Source of the DNA: Gammaproteobacteria bacterium
GTDB lineage: Bacteria; Pseudomonadota; Gammaproteobacteria; UBA9214
Reading direction: 5' to 3'
Assembly: GCA_003454335.1 (NCBI GenBank)
Contig: DMKK01000211.1
Location: 1 to 24,498, forward strand
DNA length: 24,498 nt
Part shown: in pieces, positions 1-8,778 of the stretch
How positions within the stretch are numbered: position 1 is the stretch's first letter
How the letters are laid out: each line of letters starts with the position of its first letter
Made by a program: the position numbers and the translations under genes
The notes under the pieces: generated by a model
What the model saw: only the letters and a program-made list of their open reading frames with translations
Databases searched by the model: none
What the model was told of the DNA's origin: nothing

Positions 1-13
1 AAAGGGGGCGAAA

Positions 14-466
14 TTGTTCAGAGGTGGTAGCAGCATCAATCTGGATGCGAAAGGGCGCATGGCGCTCCCCACCCGCTACCGGACTGATCTCGTCGAACGC
101 TGTGAAGGTCGCGTGGTGTTGACGGTTCACGATGACAACTGCCTGTTGTTGTACCCCCAGCCGGAATGGGACGAGATTGAACGCAAGCTCGTCCGTCTTC
201 CCAATCAAAACAAGCGAACCCGTATCCTGCAGCGTATGTTGCTGGGCCATGCCACTGAGCTGGAGATGGACAAAAACGGCCGGATTTTAATTCCGCCGCG
301 GCTGCGTGAGTTTGCCAGCCTGGAAAAGCGCGTCGTGCTTGCCGGGTTGGGAAACAAGTTTGAAATCTGGAACGAAGAGGCCTGGGAAAAGAGTTGTGAT
401 GATTGGGTGGCAGCTGACGGCAATGACGATGATATGCCGGATTCGCTGGAATCGTTGACGCTCTGA
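14..466 (+). CDS. mraZ: MraZ, transcriptional regulator of the dcw cluster
   Basis: DNA-binding protein that, in E. coli, represses its own dcw promoter. The 150-residue product has the usual length (about 152 in E. coli) and two tandem SpoVT/AbrB-like units. Their DxxGR signatures are DAKGRMALPTRYR near residues 11-23 and DKNGRILIPPRLR near residues 86-98. The start is a TTG at base 14, preceded by AGGGGG at bases 3-8 with a 5-base spacer; translation from it gives MFRGGSSINLD, which lines up with the family N-terminus (MFRGA..NLD). The operator, normally TGGGN repeats upstream of mraZ, lies outside the window. It is the first gene of the block and is separated from rsmH by three bases. The identification is firm; only the TTG start is inferred. 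Confidence 0.96.
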   Translation: MFRGGSSINLDAKGRMALPTRYRTDLVERCEGRVVLTVHDDNCLLLYPQPEWDEIERKLVRLPNQNKRTRILQRMLLGHATELEMDKNGRILIPPRLREFASLEKRVVLAGLGNKFEIWNEEAWEKSCDDWVAADGNDDDMPDSLESLTL

Positions 467-469
467 TTC

Positions 470-1405
470 GTGACCGCAGAATACACACATCAGCCGGTAC
501 TTCTTGCAGAGGTACTGACTGGACTTTCAATAAAGCCGGATGGTGTTTACGTTGATGGAACCTTTGGTCGTGGTGGTCATGCAGGCGCAATTCTTGCGGT
601 GCTTGGGCCGCAGGGGCGATTGCTGGCCATGGACCGGGACCCCGAGGCGGTACAGTCGGCGGAGCAGCAATTTGGCGCGGACCCGCGCTTTGAAATTGAA
701 CAGGGTGCCTTCACCATGCTGAGCGAAGTGGTTGCGCAGCGACGCTTGCAGGGCAGGGTGAATGGTCTGTTGCTGGACCTGGGGGTTTCTTCGCCCCAGC
801 TGGATGATGCCTCCCGCGGTTTCAGTTTTTCTGCAGACGGACCCCTCGATATGCGCATGGACCCGTCATCCGGTAGCAGTGCTTCAGAGTGGCTGGAAAC
901 AGCCAGCGAAGGCGACATCGCCCGGGTGCTGAAGACCTACGGTGAAGAACGGTTTTCCCGGCGTATTGCGCGTTCCATTGTCGAGGTGCGTCATGCAAGC
1001 CCGCTGCGGACAACGCGGCAGCTCGCCGAGTTGATTGCGGCGGCTGTTCCTGTGCGTGAAAAGCACAAGCATCCGGCAACCAGAAGCTTTCAGGCTATTC
1101 GCATTTATATTAACAACGAGCTGGATGAAATTACTGCTGTGCTTGGTCAGGGGTGCGAGATGCTGGCACCGCATGGCCGCATGGCTGTCATCAGTTTTCA
1201 TTCGCTGGAAGATCGCATTGTCAAACGCTTTATTCGTGATGAGTATCGGGGAGCGCAGCCGCCGCAGGAATTTCCGCTTGCCGGTATGGATTACGTTCCG
1301 CGCATGCGGCCGGTAGGCAAGGCGATACGTGCGGGCGAGAAGGAAGTGAGCAGCAATCCGCGGGCACGCAGTGCGGTGTTGCGGGTGGCGGAGCGGCTGC
1401 AATGA
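470..1405 (+). CDS. rsmH: RsmH (MraW), 16S rRNA C1402 N4-methyltransferase
   Basis: SAM-dependent enzyme that methylates N4 of C1402 in the 16S rRNA decoding centre; it is the usual second gene of dcw clusters. The 311-residue length is close to E. coli (313). The SAM-binding motif VDGTFGRGGHAGAIL lies near residues 28-42, and LLLDLGVSSPQLD near residues 100-112 is a second family motif. The C-terminal ISFHSLEDRIVKRF is also typical. The start is GTG at 470; MTAEYTHQPVLL aligns with the family start (..Y.H.sVLL), and no in-frame ATG offers a better N-terminus. No strong Shine-Dalgarno is visible, so translation is probably coupled to mraZ across the 3-base gap. Its stop overlaps the ftsL start as ATGA. 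Confidence 0.97.
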   Translation: MTAEYTHQPVLLAEVLTGLSIKPDGVYVDGTFGRGGHAGAILAVLGPQGRLLAMDRDPEAVQSAEQQFGADPRFEIEQGAFTMLSEVVAQRRLQGRVNGLLLDLGVSSPQLDDASRGFSFSADGPLDMRMDPSSGSSASEWLETASEGDIARVLKTYGEERFSRRIARSIVEVRHASPLRTTRQLAELIAAAVPVREKHKHPATRSFQAIRIYINNELDEITAVLGQGCEMLAPHGRMAVISFHSLEDRIVKRFIRDEYRGAQPPQEFPLAGMDYVPRMRPVGKAIRAGEKEVSSNPRARSAVLRVAERLQ

Positions 1406-1671
1406 ATACCCGGCCGGTCAATGTGCTCGTAGTGTTGCTGGCGGTGGTGGTAACGGCTGTGGGTATTGTTTATTCGAAGCACAAGGGGCGCGGGCTGTTT
1501 GTCGAGTTGCAGATGCTGGGTAATGAACGCGATCGCATGGATGTCGAGTGGGGACAGTTGCAGCTTGAACAGAGTACTTTGACAACGCAGGGCAAGGTTG
1601 AGAGCGCCGCACGTGACCAGCTCGGTATGGTGACCCTGTCTGCTGGCAATATGGTGATTGTCAAACCATGA
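1402..1671 (+). CDS. ftsL: FtsL, septal divisome bitopic membrane protein
   Basis: Small bitopic protein that forms the FtsQLB complex and activates septal peptidoglycan synthesis by FtsWI. The 89-residue product has a short cytoplasmic N-terminus, one hydrophobic segment at about residues 6-24 (VNVLVVLLAVVVTAVGIVY), then a periplasmic stretch rich in Glu, Gln, Leu and Arg consistent with a coiled coil (about 33-70). The C-terminal QLGMV near residues 72-77 fits the family (e.g. ..A.e.LgM..p). It is shorter than E. coli FtsL (121 aa), mainly by having a shorter cytoplasmic N-terminus. It overlaps rsmH (ATGA, 1402-1405) and ftsI (ATGA, 1668-1671). Sequence is weakly conserved in this family, so position between rsmH and ftsI is part of the evidence. 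Confidence 0.9.
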   Translation: MNTRPVNVLVVLLAVVVTAVGIVYSKHKGRGLFVELQMLGNERDRMDVEWGQLQLEQSTLTTQGKVESAARDQLGMVTLSAGNMVIVKP

Positions 1672-3380
1672 GTCACGAGAAAAACAAGGGTAACTACCGG
1701 GGCCGTCGGGTGTTTATTTTGTTGTGCATGGGGCTGGCCGCGGTCACGCTGGTTTGGCGTGCAGTTTGCCTGCAGGTGCTGGACAAGGAATTTCTGTTGT
1801 CACAGGGAGAGGCGCGGCATCTGCGCGTTGTCAGCTTGCCGGCGCACCGCGGTGTGATCAAGGACCGTAACGGAGAGCCGCTGGCTGTCAGTACACCGGT
1901 CGAGTCAGTGTGGGTGAATCCGCAGGAGCTGGGTGGCGAGCAGCAGCGGATTCCCGAGCTGGCGGCATTGCTGTCGCTGGATGGCGGCAAGGTGCAGCAG
2001 TTGCTGGCACGCCGTGCCGACCGGGAGTTTGTTTACCTGCGCCGTCACCTCAGTCCGATTCTGGCAGAACAGGTGTCGGCGCTGAAGATACCGGGGGTTT
2101 ACCTGCAGCGTGAGTACCGGCGTTATTACCCGGGTGGGGAGGTGGCAGCGCAAATTGTCGGCTTCACCAATATTGACGACCTGGGCCAGGAAGGACTGGA
2201 ACTGGCCTATGAGGACTGGCTTGGGGGCGAGCCCGGGGCCAAGCGCGTCATCAAGGACGGCAAGCACCACATTATCGAGGATGTAGAAAGCATCAGTCGT
2301 CCGCACCCCGGCAAGGACCTGAAGCTCAGTATCGACAGGCGTATCCAGTATCTGGCCTATCGCGAACTCAAGACTGCCATGAAAACGCACAAGGCACTTG
2401 CCGCCTCTGCAGTGGTGCTGGATGTGAAAAGCGGTGAAGTGCTCGCCATGGTGAACCAGCCATCGTTTAACCCGAATAACCGGCAGCAACTGCGCCGCAG
2501 TCATATGCGGAACCGCGCGGTCACGGATGTGTTCGAGCCGGGATCAACCATGAAGCCTTTCATCGCGGCTGCGGCATTGCAGAGCGGACGCTTTCAGCCG
2601 GAGACGCCAATCAGTACCTCGCCTGGCTGGTATCGCGTCGGGGTGAATACGGTGCGGGATGTGCATGACTACGGTCAGCTGGATGTCACGGGTGTTATTC
2701 GCAAATCCAGTAATGTCGGTATTTCCAAAATTGCACTTGCCCTGCCGGCAGAAGAAATCTGGACCCTGTTGACAGATCTCGGTTTCGGTGCGCAGACCTA
2801 CAGCGGTTTCCCGGGAGAAGCCTCCGGACTGCTGTCTTATCACGGCGGCTGGAATCAGATCGAGACGGCGACGCTGGCCTATGGTTATGGTATTTCCGTG
2901 ACTGCCTTGCAGCTTGCGCAGGCTTACGGGGTGCTGGCAACGGACGGTATCAAGCGTTCAGTGACCTTTCTGCATGAAGGCGATGTGTCGGAGGAGCGCC
3001 GTGTTTTGCCGGCAGCGGCGGTGCAACAGGTGCGCGTCATGCTGGAGCAGGCGACCGGACCTGACGGTACTGCACCGCAGGCACGTATTGCCGGTTACCG
3101 TGTCGCCGGCAAGACCGGTACGGTAAAGAAACCGGCACCCGGTGGTTATTCTACTAACAAATACCTGGCGGTGTTTGCCGGCATGGCACCGGTCAGTGAT
3201 CCTCGGCTGGTAATGGTGGTAATGGTTGATGAGCCGGCTAATGGCAAGTACTACGGTGGGCAGGTTGCTGCACCGGTGTTTTCCCGGGTGATGTCGGGCG
3301 CCTTGCGTTTGCTGGCAATCCCTCCGGATGATCTGCCGATGCTGGAGACCCGGCGCAGTCATGAGGAGGAACCTGCATGA
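1668..3380 (+). CDS. ftsI: FtsI (PBP3), septal peptidoglycan transpeptidase
   Basis: Class B penicillin-binding protein that cross-links septal peptidoglycan in the periplasm, partnered with FtsW. The 570-residue length is close to E. coli (588). One signal-anchor helix spans about residues 14-35. The pedestal/dimerisation region starts near RGVIKDRNGEPLA (about 61-73). All three transpeptidase motifs are present: S293-T-M-K296 with the acylated Ser293, S347-S-N349, and K482-T-G484. The product is therefore expected to be catalytically competent. The start ATG overlaps the ftsL stop. The 3' end carries AGGAGG at 3364-3369, which serves murE, and the stop overlaps the murE start in ATGA. Confidence 0.97.
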   Translation: MSHEKNKGNYRGRRVFILLCMGLAAVTLVWRAVCLQVLDKEFLLSQGEARHLRVVSLPAHRGVIKDRNGEPLAVSTPVESVWVNPQELGGEQQRIPELAALLSLDGGKVQQLLARRADREFVYLRRHLSPILAEQVSALKIPGVYLQREYRRYYPGGEVAAQIVGFTNIDDLGQEGLELAYEDWLGGEPGAKRVIKDGKHHIIEDVESISRPHPGKDLKLSIDRRIQYLAYRELKTAMKTHKALAASAVVLDVKSGEVLAMVNQPSFNPNNRQQLRRSHMRNRAVTDVFEPGSTMKPFIAAAALQSGRFQPETPISTSPGWYRVGVNTVRDVHDYGQLDVTGVIRKSSNVGISKIALALPAEEIWTLLTDLGFGAQTYSGFPGEASGLLSYHGGWNQIETATLAYGYGISVTALQLAQAYGVLATDGIKRSVTFLHEGDVSEERRVLPAAAVQQVRVMLEQATGPDGTAPQARIAGYRVAGKTGTVKKPAPGGYSTNKYLAVFAGMAPVSDPRLVMVVMVDEPANGKYYGGQVAAPVFSRVMSGALRLLAIPPDDLPMLETRRSHEEEPA

Positions 3381-4912
3381 TGACGGCAGAGTTGCTGGCG
3401 GCGGAGTATACCCTGGGCCGGTTGTTGCAGGGATTCGAGGGCGTGAATGTATCCCGGGATATCGTTGTCTCCGGTCTGACGATCGACAGCCGCAAGGTAC
3501 AGGCGGGTGATTTATTTCTGGCGGTAGCCGGTACGCAGACACATGGCCTGCAGCATGCGCGGCAGGCGATTGCACTGGGTGCGGCCGCGGTTGCCTGGGA
3601 ACCGGTTAGTGATGACGCCAGCCTGGCGGAAATGGCTGCCCTGTTGCCGGTGCCGGTCGTGGCCGTGCCTGATCTGGGTTGCCTGGTTGGCCTGATTGCT
3701 GACCGTTTCTACGGTCATCCTTCGCGTGGCCTGTTTATGATTGGTGTTACCGGTACGGATGGCAAAACCTCCTGCTGTCATTTTATTGCGCAGGCATTGA
3801 ACAGTGACGACCGTCGCTGTGGTGTGATCGGTACGCTGGGTTATGGCCTGTATGACGAGTTGTCTGTAGCGACCCACACCACGCCGGATGCGCTGACGGT
3901 ACAGCAGGCATTGTCATCCATGCAGCAAAAGGGTGCCCGCTGCGTGGTTTCTGAAGTTTCCTCTCATGCCATGGACCAGGGACGGGTTCGTGGTGTGAAT
4001 TTTGATTTGGCGGTGTTGACAAACCTGACCCGTGACCACCTGGATTATCACGGTAATGTTGAAGCGTATGCGGAGGCCAAGCGCAAGTTGTTTCATACCG
4101 AAGGCCTGCGTTATGCCGTCATCAATGCCGATGACAGGTTTGGCAGTGCCTTGCTGGATGCAATACCGCCGGGCGTTGCACCGATTGCCTACCGGCTGGA
4201 GAACGAACCGTTTCGTACCCGTTTTCCTGCGCAATGGGTCATCGGGCGCAATCTGCAGTTTGATGTCAGTGGCCTGTGCATGGATGTGATCACGCCGTGG
4301 GGCAGCGGTACGCTGCAATGCGGTTTACTCGGGCGCTTCAATGCCAGCAACCTGCTGGCCGCACTTGCCAGCCTGTGTGTTTCCGGTCTGCCTTTTGAAG
4401 AGGCCATGCGGCGGCTTGCCGCAACCCGTACCGTGCCGGGTCGCATGGAGCGTTTTGATATGGGCAAGGATCGTCCACTGGTTGTGGTGGACTATGCGCA
4501 TACGGCAGGTGCGCTGGAAGCCGCCTTGCGTTCGTTGCGGGCGCATTGCGAAGGCAGCTTGTGGTGTGTGTTTGGTGCCGGTGGTGATCGTGACCACGGT
4601 AAACGTACCATGATGGGCGCAGCTGCAGAACGTTTCGCGGACCATGTCGTGCTGACTGACGATAATCCGCGGACCGAGGATGCAGCAAAAATTATCGAGG
4701 ACATTTGTGTCGGGCTGAAGCAGCCTGCCGCGGTACAGATTGAACATGATCGCGGCCAGGCGATTAACCTGGCACTGCAGCATGCCGGGGCCGATGACAT
4801 TGTCCTGATCGCAGGCAAGGGTCATGAAACGGTGCAGCTGGTTGGCAACAAGGCGCTGCCGTTCAGTGATCGGGAACGCGTCAGGAGCATTGCCCGGGAA
4901 TGGTCGCGATGA
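3377..4912 (+). CDS. murE: MurE, UDP-MurNAc-L-Ala-D-Glu:meso-DAP ligase
   Basis: Cytoplasmic ATP-dependent ligase that adds the third stem-peptide residue. The 511-residue length is somewhat above E. coli (495). The nucleotide-binding loop is GVTGTDGKTS (residues 123-132), with Asp128 where E. coli has Asn. The substrate-selecting motif D429-N-P-R432 is the meso-diaminopimelate type, not the lysine type. AEAKRKLF holds the lysine expected to be carbamylated. Two ATGs are possible, 3377 and 3380. The first is favoured because AGGAGG at 3364-3369 gives a 7-base spacer and the usual ATGA overlap with ftsI. The murE stop overlaps the start region of murF. Confidence 0.96.
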   Translation: MMTAELLAAEYTLGRLLQGFEGVNVSRDIVVSGLTIDSRKVQAGDLFLAVAGTQTHGLQHARQAIALGAAAVAWEPVSDDASLAEMAALLPVPVVAVPDLGCLVGLIADRFYGHPSRGLFMIGVTGTDGKTSCCHFIAQALNSDDRRCGVIGTLGYGLYDELSVATHTTPDALTVQQALSSMQQKGARCVVSEVSSHAMDQGRVRGVNFDLAVLTNLTRDHLDYHGNVEAYAEAKRKLFHTEGLRYAVINADDRFGSALLDAIPPGVAPIAYRLENEPFRTRFPAQWVIGRNLQFDVSGLCMDVITPWGSGTLQCGLLGRFNASNLLAALASLCVSGLPFEEAMRRLAATRTVPGRMERFDMGKDRPLVVVDYAHTAGALEAALRSLRAHCEGSLWCVFGAGGDRDHGKRTMMGAAAERFADHVVLTDDNPRTEDAAKIIEDICVGLKQPAAVQIEHDRGQAINLALQHAGADDIVLIAGKGHETVQLVGNKALPFSDRERVRSIAREWSR

Positions 4913-6267
4913 TGGCTATGCAACTGTCAGAAGCCGCACAGGTACTTGCCGGGCACTACACGGGAACTGACCTGCTATTTTGCGGTGTGAGCACGGATAC
5001 CCGGCAGCTGGTACCGGGATCACTGTTTTTTGCCTTGCAGGGTCCCAACTTCGACGGCCACGGGTTTATTGAAACAGCGCGTGCCCAGGGTGCCGTGGCG
5101 GCGGCCGTTGCGCGGTCCTGTCAATCCTCGCTGCCGCAAATCGAGGTGGCTGATACCCGTCTGGCGCTGGGCCGCCTGAGTGCGCACTGGCGGCAACAGT
5201 TTTCCCTGCCGGTGGTCGCGATTACCGGCAGTAACGGCAAGACCACGGTTCGTGCGATGACCGACGCTATACTTTCCCGTTGTGGTCGTACCCTGGCAAC
5301 GCAAGGCAATCTGAACAATGATATTGGTTTGCCGCTGACGCTGGCCCGTCTGGGTGAAGATGATCAGTTTGCCGTGCTGGAGATGGGGGCCAATCATCCG
5401 GGCGAGATCGATTATCTGGCCACGCTTGCACAACCCTCGATTGCCGTCATTACCAATGCCGGACCGGCACACCTGGAAGGGTTTGGTGACCTGGAAGGCG
5501 TGGCACGGGCCAAGGGTGAGCTGTTTGCCCGCCTGGACGCGGAAGGGGTGGCGGTAATTAATGCCGATGATGCCTTTGCGCCCCTGTGGCGCGAGTTGGC
5601 CGGTCATTGCCGGATTGTGGAGTTTGGTTTGCAGGGTGCGGCGGTTACGGCCGACTGGCAGGGCGATACCACGGGCAGTGATATCCGCTTGCGCACGCCG
5701 GCCGGCAGTGTTGAGTTGCGCCTGTCATTGCCGGGCCGGCACAACGTGATGAATGCGCTGGCCGCCTGTGCGGTGGCGCTGGCGGCGGGTGCTGACCTGG
5801 AGGTTGTCAGGCAGGGGCTGGAATCGCTGTCACCAGTCGCCGGTCGCTTCAATATTCATTCCCTGCCGGGCGGCGTTACGCTGATTGATGATACCTATAA
5901 TGCCAACCCCGAGTCCCTGCAGGTGGCGCTGGAGGTGCTGGCACTGGCAGACAGTGATTCCTGGCTGGTGCTGGGTGATATGGGCGAACTGGGTGCCGAC
6001 GCTGCTGCCCTGCACCATGCTGCCGGCCGCATGGCCCGGAAGGCCGGTGTGAACCGCTTGTACGGTCTGGGTGAGCTGGCGCAGGCGGCGGTCGCTGCCT
6101 TTGACGGACCCGGTGGGGGGTTCAGTACCATGGATGAACTGCTGACCGCTTTGCGCAACGACCTGTCCGGGCCCCTGCATATTCTGGTCAAGGGATCGCG
6201 GCGCATGCGTATGGAACGTGTGGTTGCCGCATTGCGCGTGCATCCGGAAGCAGGGGAGCTGCACTGA
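4909..6267 (+). CDS. murF: MurF, UDP-MurNAc-tripeptide:D-Ala-D-Ala ligase
   Basis: Cytoplasmic ligase that adds D-Ala-D-Ala, made by Ddl, to finish UDP-MurNAc-pentapeptide. With this start it has 452 residues (E. coli 452). The P-loop is ITGSNGKTT at residues 105-113. AGNLNNDIG-type sequence follows (here QGNLNNDIG), then the family motifs GANHPGEI, AHLEGFG and DDTYNANP. The start is ambiguous: in-frame ATGs lie at 4900, 4909, 4912 and 4918. I chose 4909 because it makes an ATGA overlap with the murE stop, as at other junctions, and gives the N-terminus MMAMQLSEAAQVL, similar to known MurF starts. The ATG at 4900 would add three residues. One base separates its stop from mraY. Confidence 0.95.
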   Translation: MMAMQLSEAAQVLAGHYTGTDLLFCGVSTDTRQLVPGSLFFALQGPNFDGHGFIETARAQGAVAAAVARSCQSSLPQIEVADTRLALGRLSAHWRQQFSLPVVAITGSNGKTTVRAMTDAILSRCGRTLATQGNLNNDIGLPLTLARLGEDDQFAVLEMGANHPGEIDYLATLAQPSIAVITNAGPAHLEGFGDLEGVARAKGELFARLDAEGVAVINADDAFAPLWRELAGHCRIVEFGLQGAAVTADWQGDTTGSDIRLRTPAGSVELRLSLPGRHNVMNALAACAVALAAGADLEVVRQGLESLSPVAGRFNIHSLPGGVTLIDDTYNANPESLQVALEVLALADSDSWLVLGDMGELGADAAALHHAAGRMARKAGVNRLYGLGELAQAAVAAFDGPGGGFSTMDELLTALRNDLSGPLHILVKGSRRMRMERVVAALRVHPEAGELH

Positions 6268-6268
6268 T

Positions 6269-7351
6269 ATGTTGCTGTATCTAGCCGATTATCTGAGTCA
6301 GTACCACAGCGGGTTTAGTGTCTTTCAGTACCTGACGCTGCGGGCCATCCTCGGTGTATTGACGGCACTGATTATTTCCTTCGTGGTAGGTCCGGAGATG
6401 ATTCGCCGGCTGGGCCGTTACCAGATCGGGCAGCGGGTGCGTGATGACGGTCCGCAAACGCATCTGGTAAAGGCGGGTACGCCAACGATGGGCGGCGCCC
6501 TGATACTGGTAGCCGTTGTGATTGCCACCCTGCTGTGGGCAGACCTGGGTAATCGCTATGTCTGGGTGATGCTGGTGACGACGACCCTGTTCGGTGCGAT
6601 TGGCTGGGTGGATGATTACAAGAAGCTGGTACTGAAGAATTCGGATGGCCTGTCCGCACGCAGCAAAATGTTCTGGCAGTCGCTGGTGGCCCTGAGTGTG
6701 TCGGTTTTTCTGTATCTCACCGCAACGACGCCTGCCGAGACAGCATTGATTGTGCCGTTTTTCAAGGATATCGCGATCGACCTTGGCTGGTTGTACGTGG
6801 TGCTGGTCTATTTTGTCATTGTGGGTTCCAGCAATGCGGTTAACCTGACCGACGGACTTGACGGTCTGGCCATCCTGCCGACCGTGCTGGTCGCCGGTGC
6901 CCTGGGTGTGTTTGCCTATGCCACCGGTAATGTGAAGTTTTCCGTCTACCTGGGTATTCCCTATATCCGCGATGCTTCCGAGGTGGTTGTTTTTTGCGGG
7001 GCACTGGTGGGTGCGGGCCTCGGTTTTCTCTGGTTTAACGCCTATCCCGCCATGGTGTTCATGGGCGATGTGGGGGCGCTGGCGCTGGGTGCGGCACTTG
7101 GCATAGTGGCGGTGCTGGTGCGGCAGGAACTGGTTTTTATGTTGATGGGTGGTGTGTTTGTCATGGAGACCGTGTCGGTCATTCTGCAGGTGACTTCGTA
7201 CAAGCTGACCGGCCGGCGTATTTTCCATATGGCGCCATTGCATCATCACTTCGAATTGAAAGGCTGGCCGGAACCGCGCGTCATTGTGCGCTTCTGGATT
7301 ATTACGGTGATTCTTGTACTGGTTGGTCTGGCGACACTGAAAATTCGCTAG
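6269..7351 (+). CDS. mraY: MraY, phospho-MurNAc-pentapeptide translocase
   Basis: Polytopic inner-membrane enzyme that transfers phospho-MurNAc-pentapeptide to undecaprenyl phosphate, giving lipid I. It has 360 residues, the same as E. coli, and about ten hydrophobic segments. Catalytic and Mg-binding residues are in place: D115-D116 in WVDDYKK, D267 in FMGDVGA, and the histidine triplet H325-H327 in PLHHHFELKGW. NAVNLTDGLDGLA, the family signature, is also present. An in-frame ATG at 6218 exists inside murF, but 6269 gives the conserved N-terminus (MLLYLADYLSQYHSGF..) and has AGGGGAG at 6252-6258 upstream. It is followed by a 59-bp gap, the first break in the cluster. Confidence 0.97.
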   Translation: MLLYLADYLSQYHSGFSVFQYLTLRAILGVLTALIISFVVGPEMIRRLGRYQIGQRVRDDGPQTHLVKAGTPTMGGALILVAVVIATLLWADLGNRYVWVMLVTTTLFGAIGWVDDYKKLVLKNSDGLSARSKMFWQSLVALSVSVFLYLTATTPAETALIVPFFKDIAIDLGWLYVVLVYFVIVGSSNAVNLTDGLDGLAILPTVLVAGALGVFAYATGNVKFSVYLGIPYIRDASEVVVFCGALVGAGLGFLWFNAYPAMVFMGDVGALALGAALGIVAVLVRQELVFMLMGGVFVMETVSVILQVTSYKLTGRRIFHMAPLHHHFELKGWPEPRVIVRFWIITVILVLVGLATLKIR

Positions 7352-7410
7352 GACAAGTCATGCAGGTACACGGAAACAAACTGATTGTTAATTATAACGA
7401 GCACTGATAA

Positions 7411-8778
7411 ATGGCGGTTCCGGCAATAGTTATGACAGAGACCTTTGACAAGGCGCGCAGAACGCTGGTGGTCGGACTCGGTAAAACGGGTCTGTCCGTG
7501 GCGCGTTACCTGTCTCGTCAGGGTGTATCCGTCGCCATTGTCGACAGTCGCGAACAGCCGCCGGGACTGGCGCGTTTGCGCACCGAGTTGCCGGCTGATG
7601 TGGCGCTGTTTCTGGGCGGATTTAACCCGGATGCCTTTGCCCGTGCCGAGCAACTGGTGATTAGCCCCGGGGTTTCAATGCAGGAGCCGGAGATTGCCGC
7701 GGCACACGCACGCCAGGTGCCGATTATCGGTGATGTCGAGTTGTTTGCACAGGCAGCCAGGGCGCCGGTCATTGCGGTTACCGGTTCCAATGGCAAGAGT
7801 ACGGTTGTTGTCTTGCTGAGTGCGATGGCGCGACGGGCCGGCCTGGACGTGCGTACCGGCGGCAATATCGGTACTCCCGCTCTGGACCTGATCATGGCAG
7901 ACGAGCCGGACCTGTATGTGCTGGAGTTGTCCAGCTTTCAACTGGAGACGCTGCAATCGCTGCAACCGCAGGCCGCAGTGGTGCTGAATATCAGTGCCGA
8001 TCATCTGGACCGTTACTGTGACCTGCAGGAGTATACCGCCGCCAAGCAGGCCATCTACCGGCATGCCGCCCTGCAGGTGGTGAATCTTGATGACCCGGTA
8101 GCAGCGGCGCTGGCAGATGTAGCGCAGCCCATTGCAGGTTTTACCGGGCAGGCTCCCGCCGCGAACGAGTATGGCTTGCTGGAGGTTGCCGGGGAGATCT
8201 GGCTGGCCCGCGGGAAGGAGCGCCTCATGCGGGCATCCGCAGTCCGGATGGCCGGGCGCCATAACCTGGTGAATGCGCTGGCGGCGCTGGCGCTGGGGGA
8301 GGCTGCCGGTCTGCCCCTGCCGGCAATGGTCGAGACGCTGGGCGAGTTTCAGGGGTTGCCGCACCGTATGCAGTACCTCGTCGAGCAACACGGGGTGCGC
8401 TGGTTTAATGATTCAAAGGGTACCAATGTCGGTGCCACGCTGGCCGCCATCGAAGGGGTAGACGGGAAGGTCGTGCTGATTGCCGGGGGTGATGGCAAGG
8501 GCGCGGATCTTTCGCCACTGGCAGCTGCGATGCAGCGCAAGGGACATGGCGCCGTGTTGATTGGCAAGGATGCCCCGTTACTTGAGGCTGTGCTGCAGGA
8601 TGCAGTGCCGGTCAGGCATGCGGATGACATGCTGCAAGCGGTGCAGCTGGCAGCCGGAATGGCGCATTCAGGTGATTGCGTGCTGTTGTCACCGGCCTGT
8701 GCCAGCACGGATATGTACCGAAATTTCGAGGAGCGTGGCGAAGTATTCATGCAGGCCGTCAGGGAGTTGGCTCGCTAA
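7411..8778 (+). CDS. murD: MurD, UDP-MurNAc-L-Ala:D-Glu ligase
   Basis: Cytoplasmic ligase adding D-glutamate as the second stem residue. It has 455 residues with this start (E. coli 438). The N-terminal UDP-binding fold begins at RTLVVGLGKTGLSVARYL (about 17-34). The P-loop is G125-S-N-G-K-S-T131. YVLELSSFQLE and FNDSKGTN are further MurD motifs. Two starts are possible: ATG 7411, which directly follows tandem stop codons of a 15-codon upstream ORF, and ATG 7432, which would remove seven residues. Neither has a strong Shine-Dalgarno. The stop overlaps the ftsW start as TAATG (8776-8780). Confidence 0.95.
   Translation: MAVPAIVMTETFDKARRTLVVGLGKTGLSVARYLSRQGVSVAIVDSREQPPGLARLRTELPADVALFLGGFNPDAFARAEQLVISPGVSMQEPEIAAAHARQVPIIGDVELFAQAARAPVIAVTGSNGKSTVVVLLSAMARRAGLDVRTGGNIGTPALDLIMADEPDLYVLELSSFQLETLQSLQPQAAVVLNISADHLDRYCDLQEYTAAKQAIYRHAALQVVNLDDPVAAALADVAQPIAGFTGQAPAANEYGLLEVAGEIWLARGKERLMRASAVRMAGRHNLVNALAALALGEAAGLPLPAMVETLGEFQGLPHRMQYLVEQHGVRWFNDSKGTNVGATLAAIEGVDGKVVLIAGGDGKGADLSPLAAAMQRKGHGAVLIGKDAPLLEAVLQDAVPVRHADDMLQAVQLAAGMAHSGDCVLLSPACASTDMYRNFEERGEVFMQAVRELAR

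Noticed and set aside
6218..6268. Upstream in-frame extension of mraY inside murF
   Set aside because: The added 17 residues are not conserved and the ATG at 6269 gives exactly the family length of 360.
6281..7249. Minus-strand ORF (322 codons) opposite mraY
   Set aside because: His- and Gln-rich reverse image of a membrane protein; the mraY frame explains the sequence fully.
8676..8777. Upstream in-frame extension of ftsW inside murD
   Set aside because: It would add 34 unconserved residues; the TAATG overlap at 8776-8780 is the natural start.
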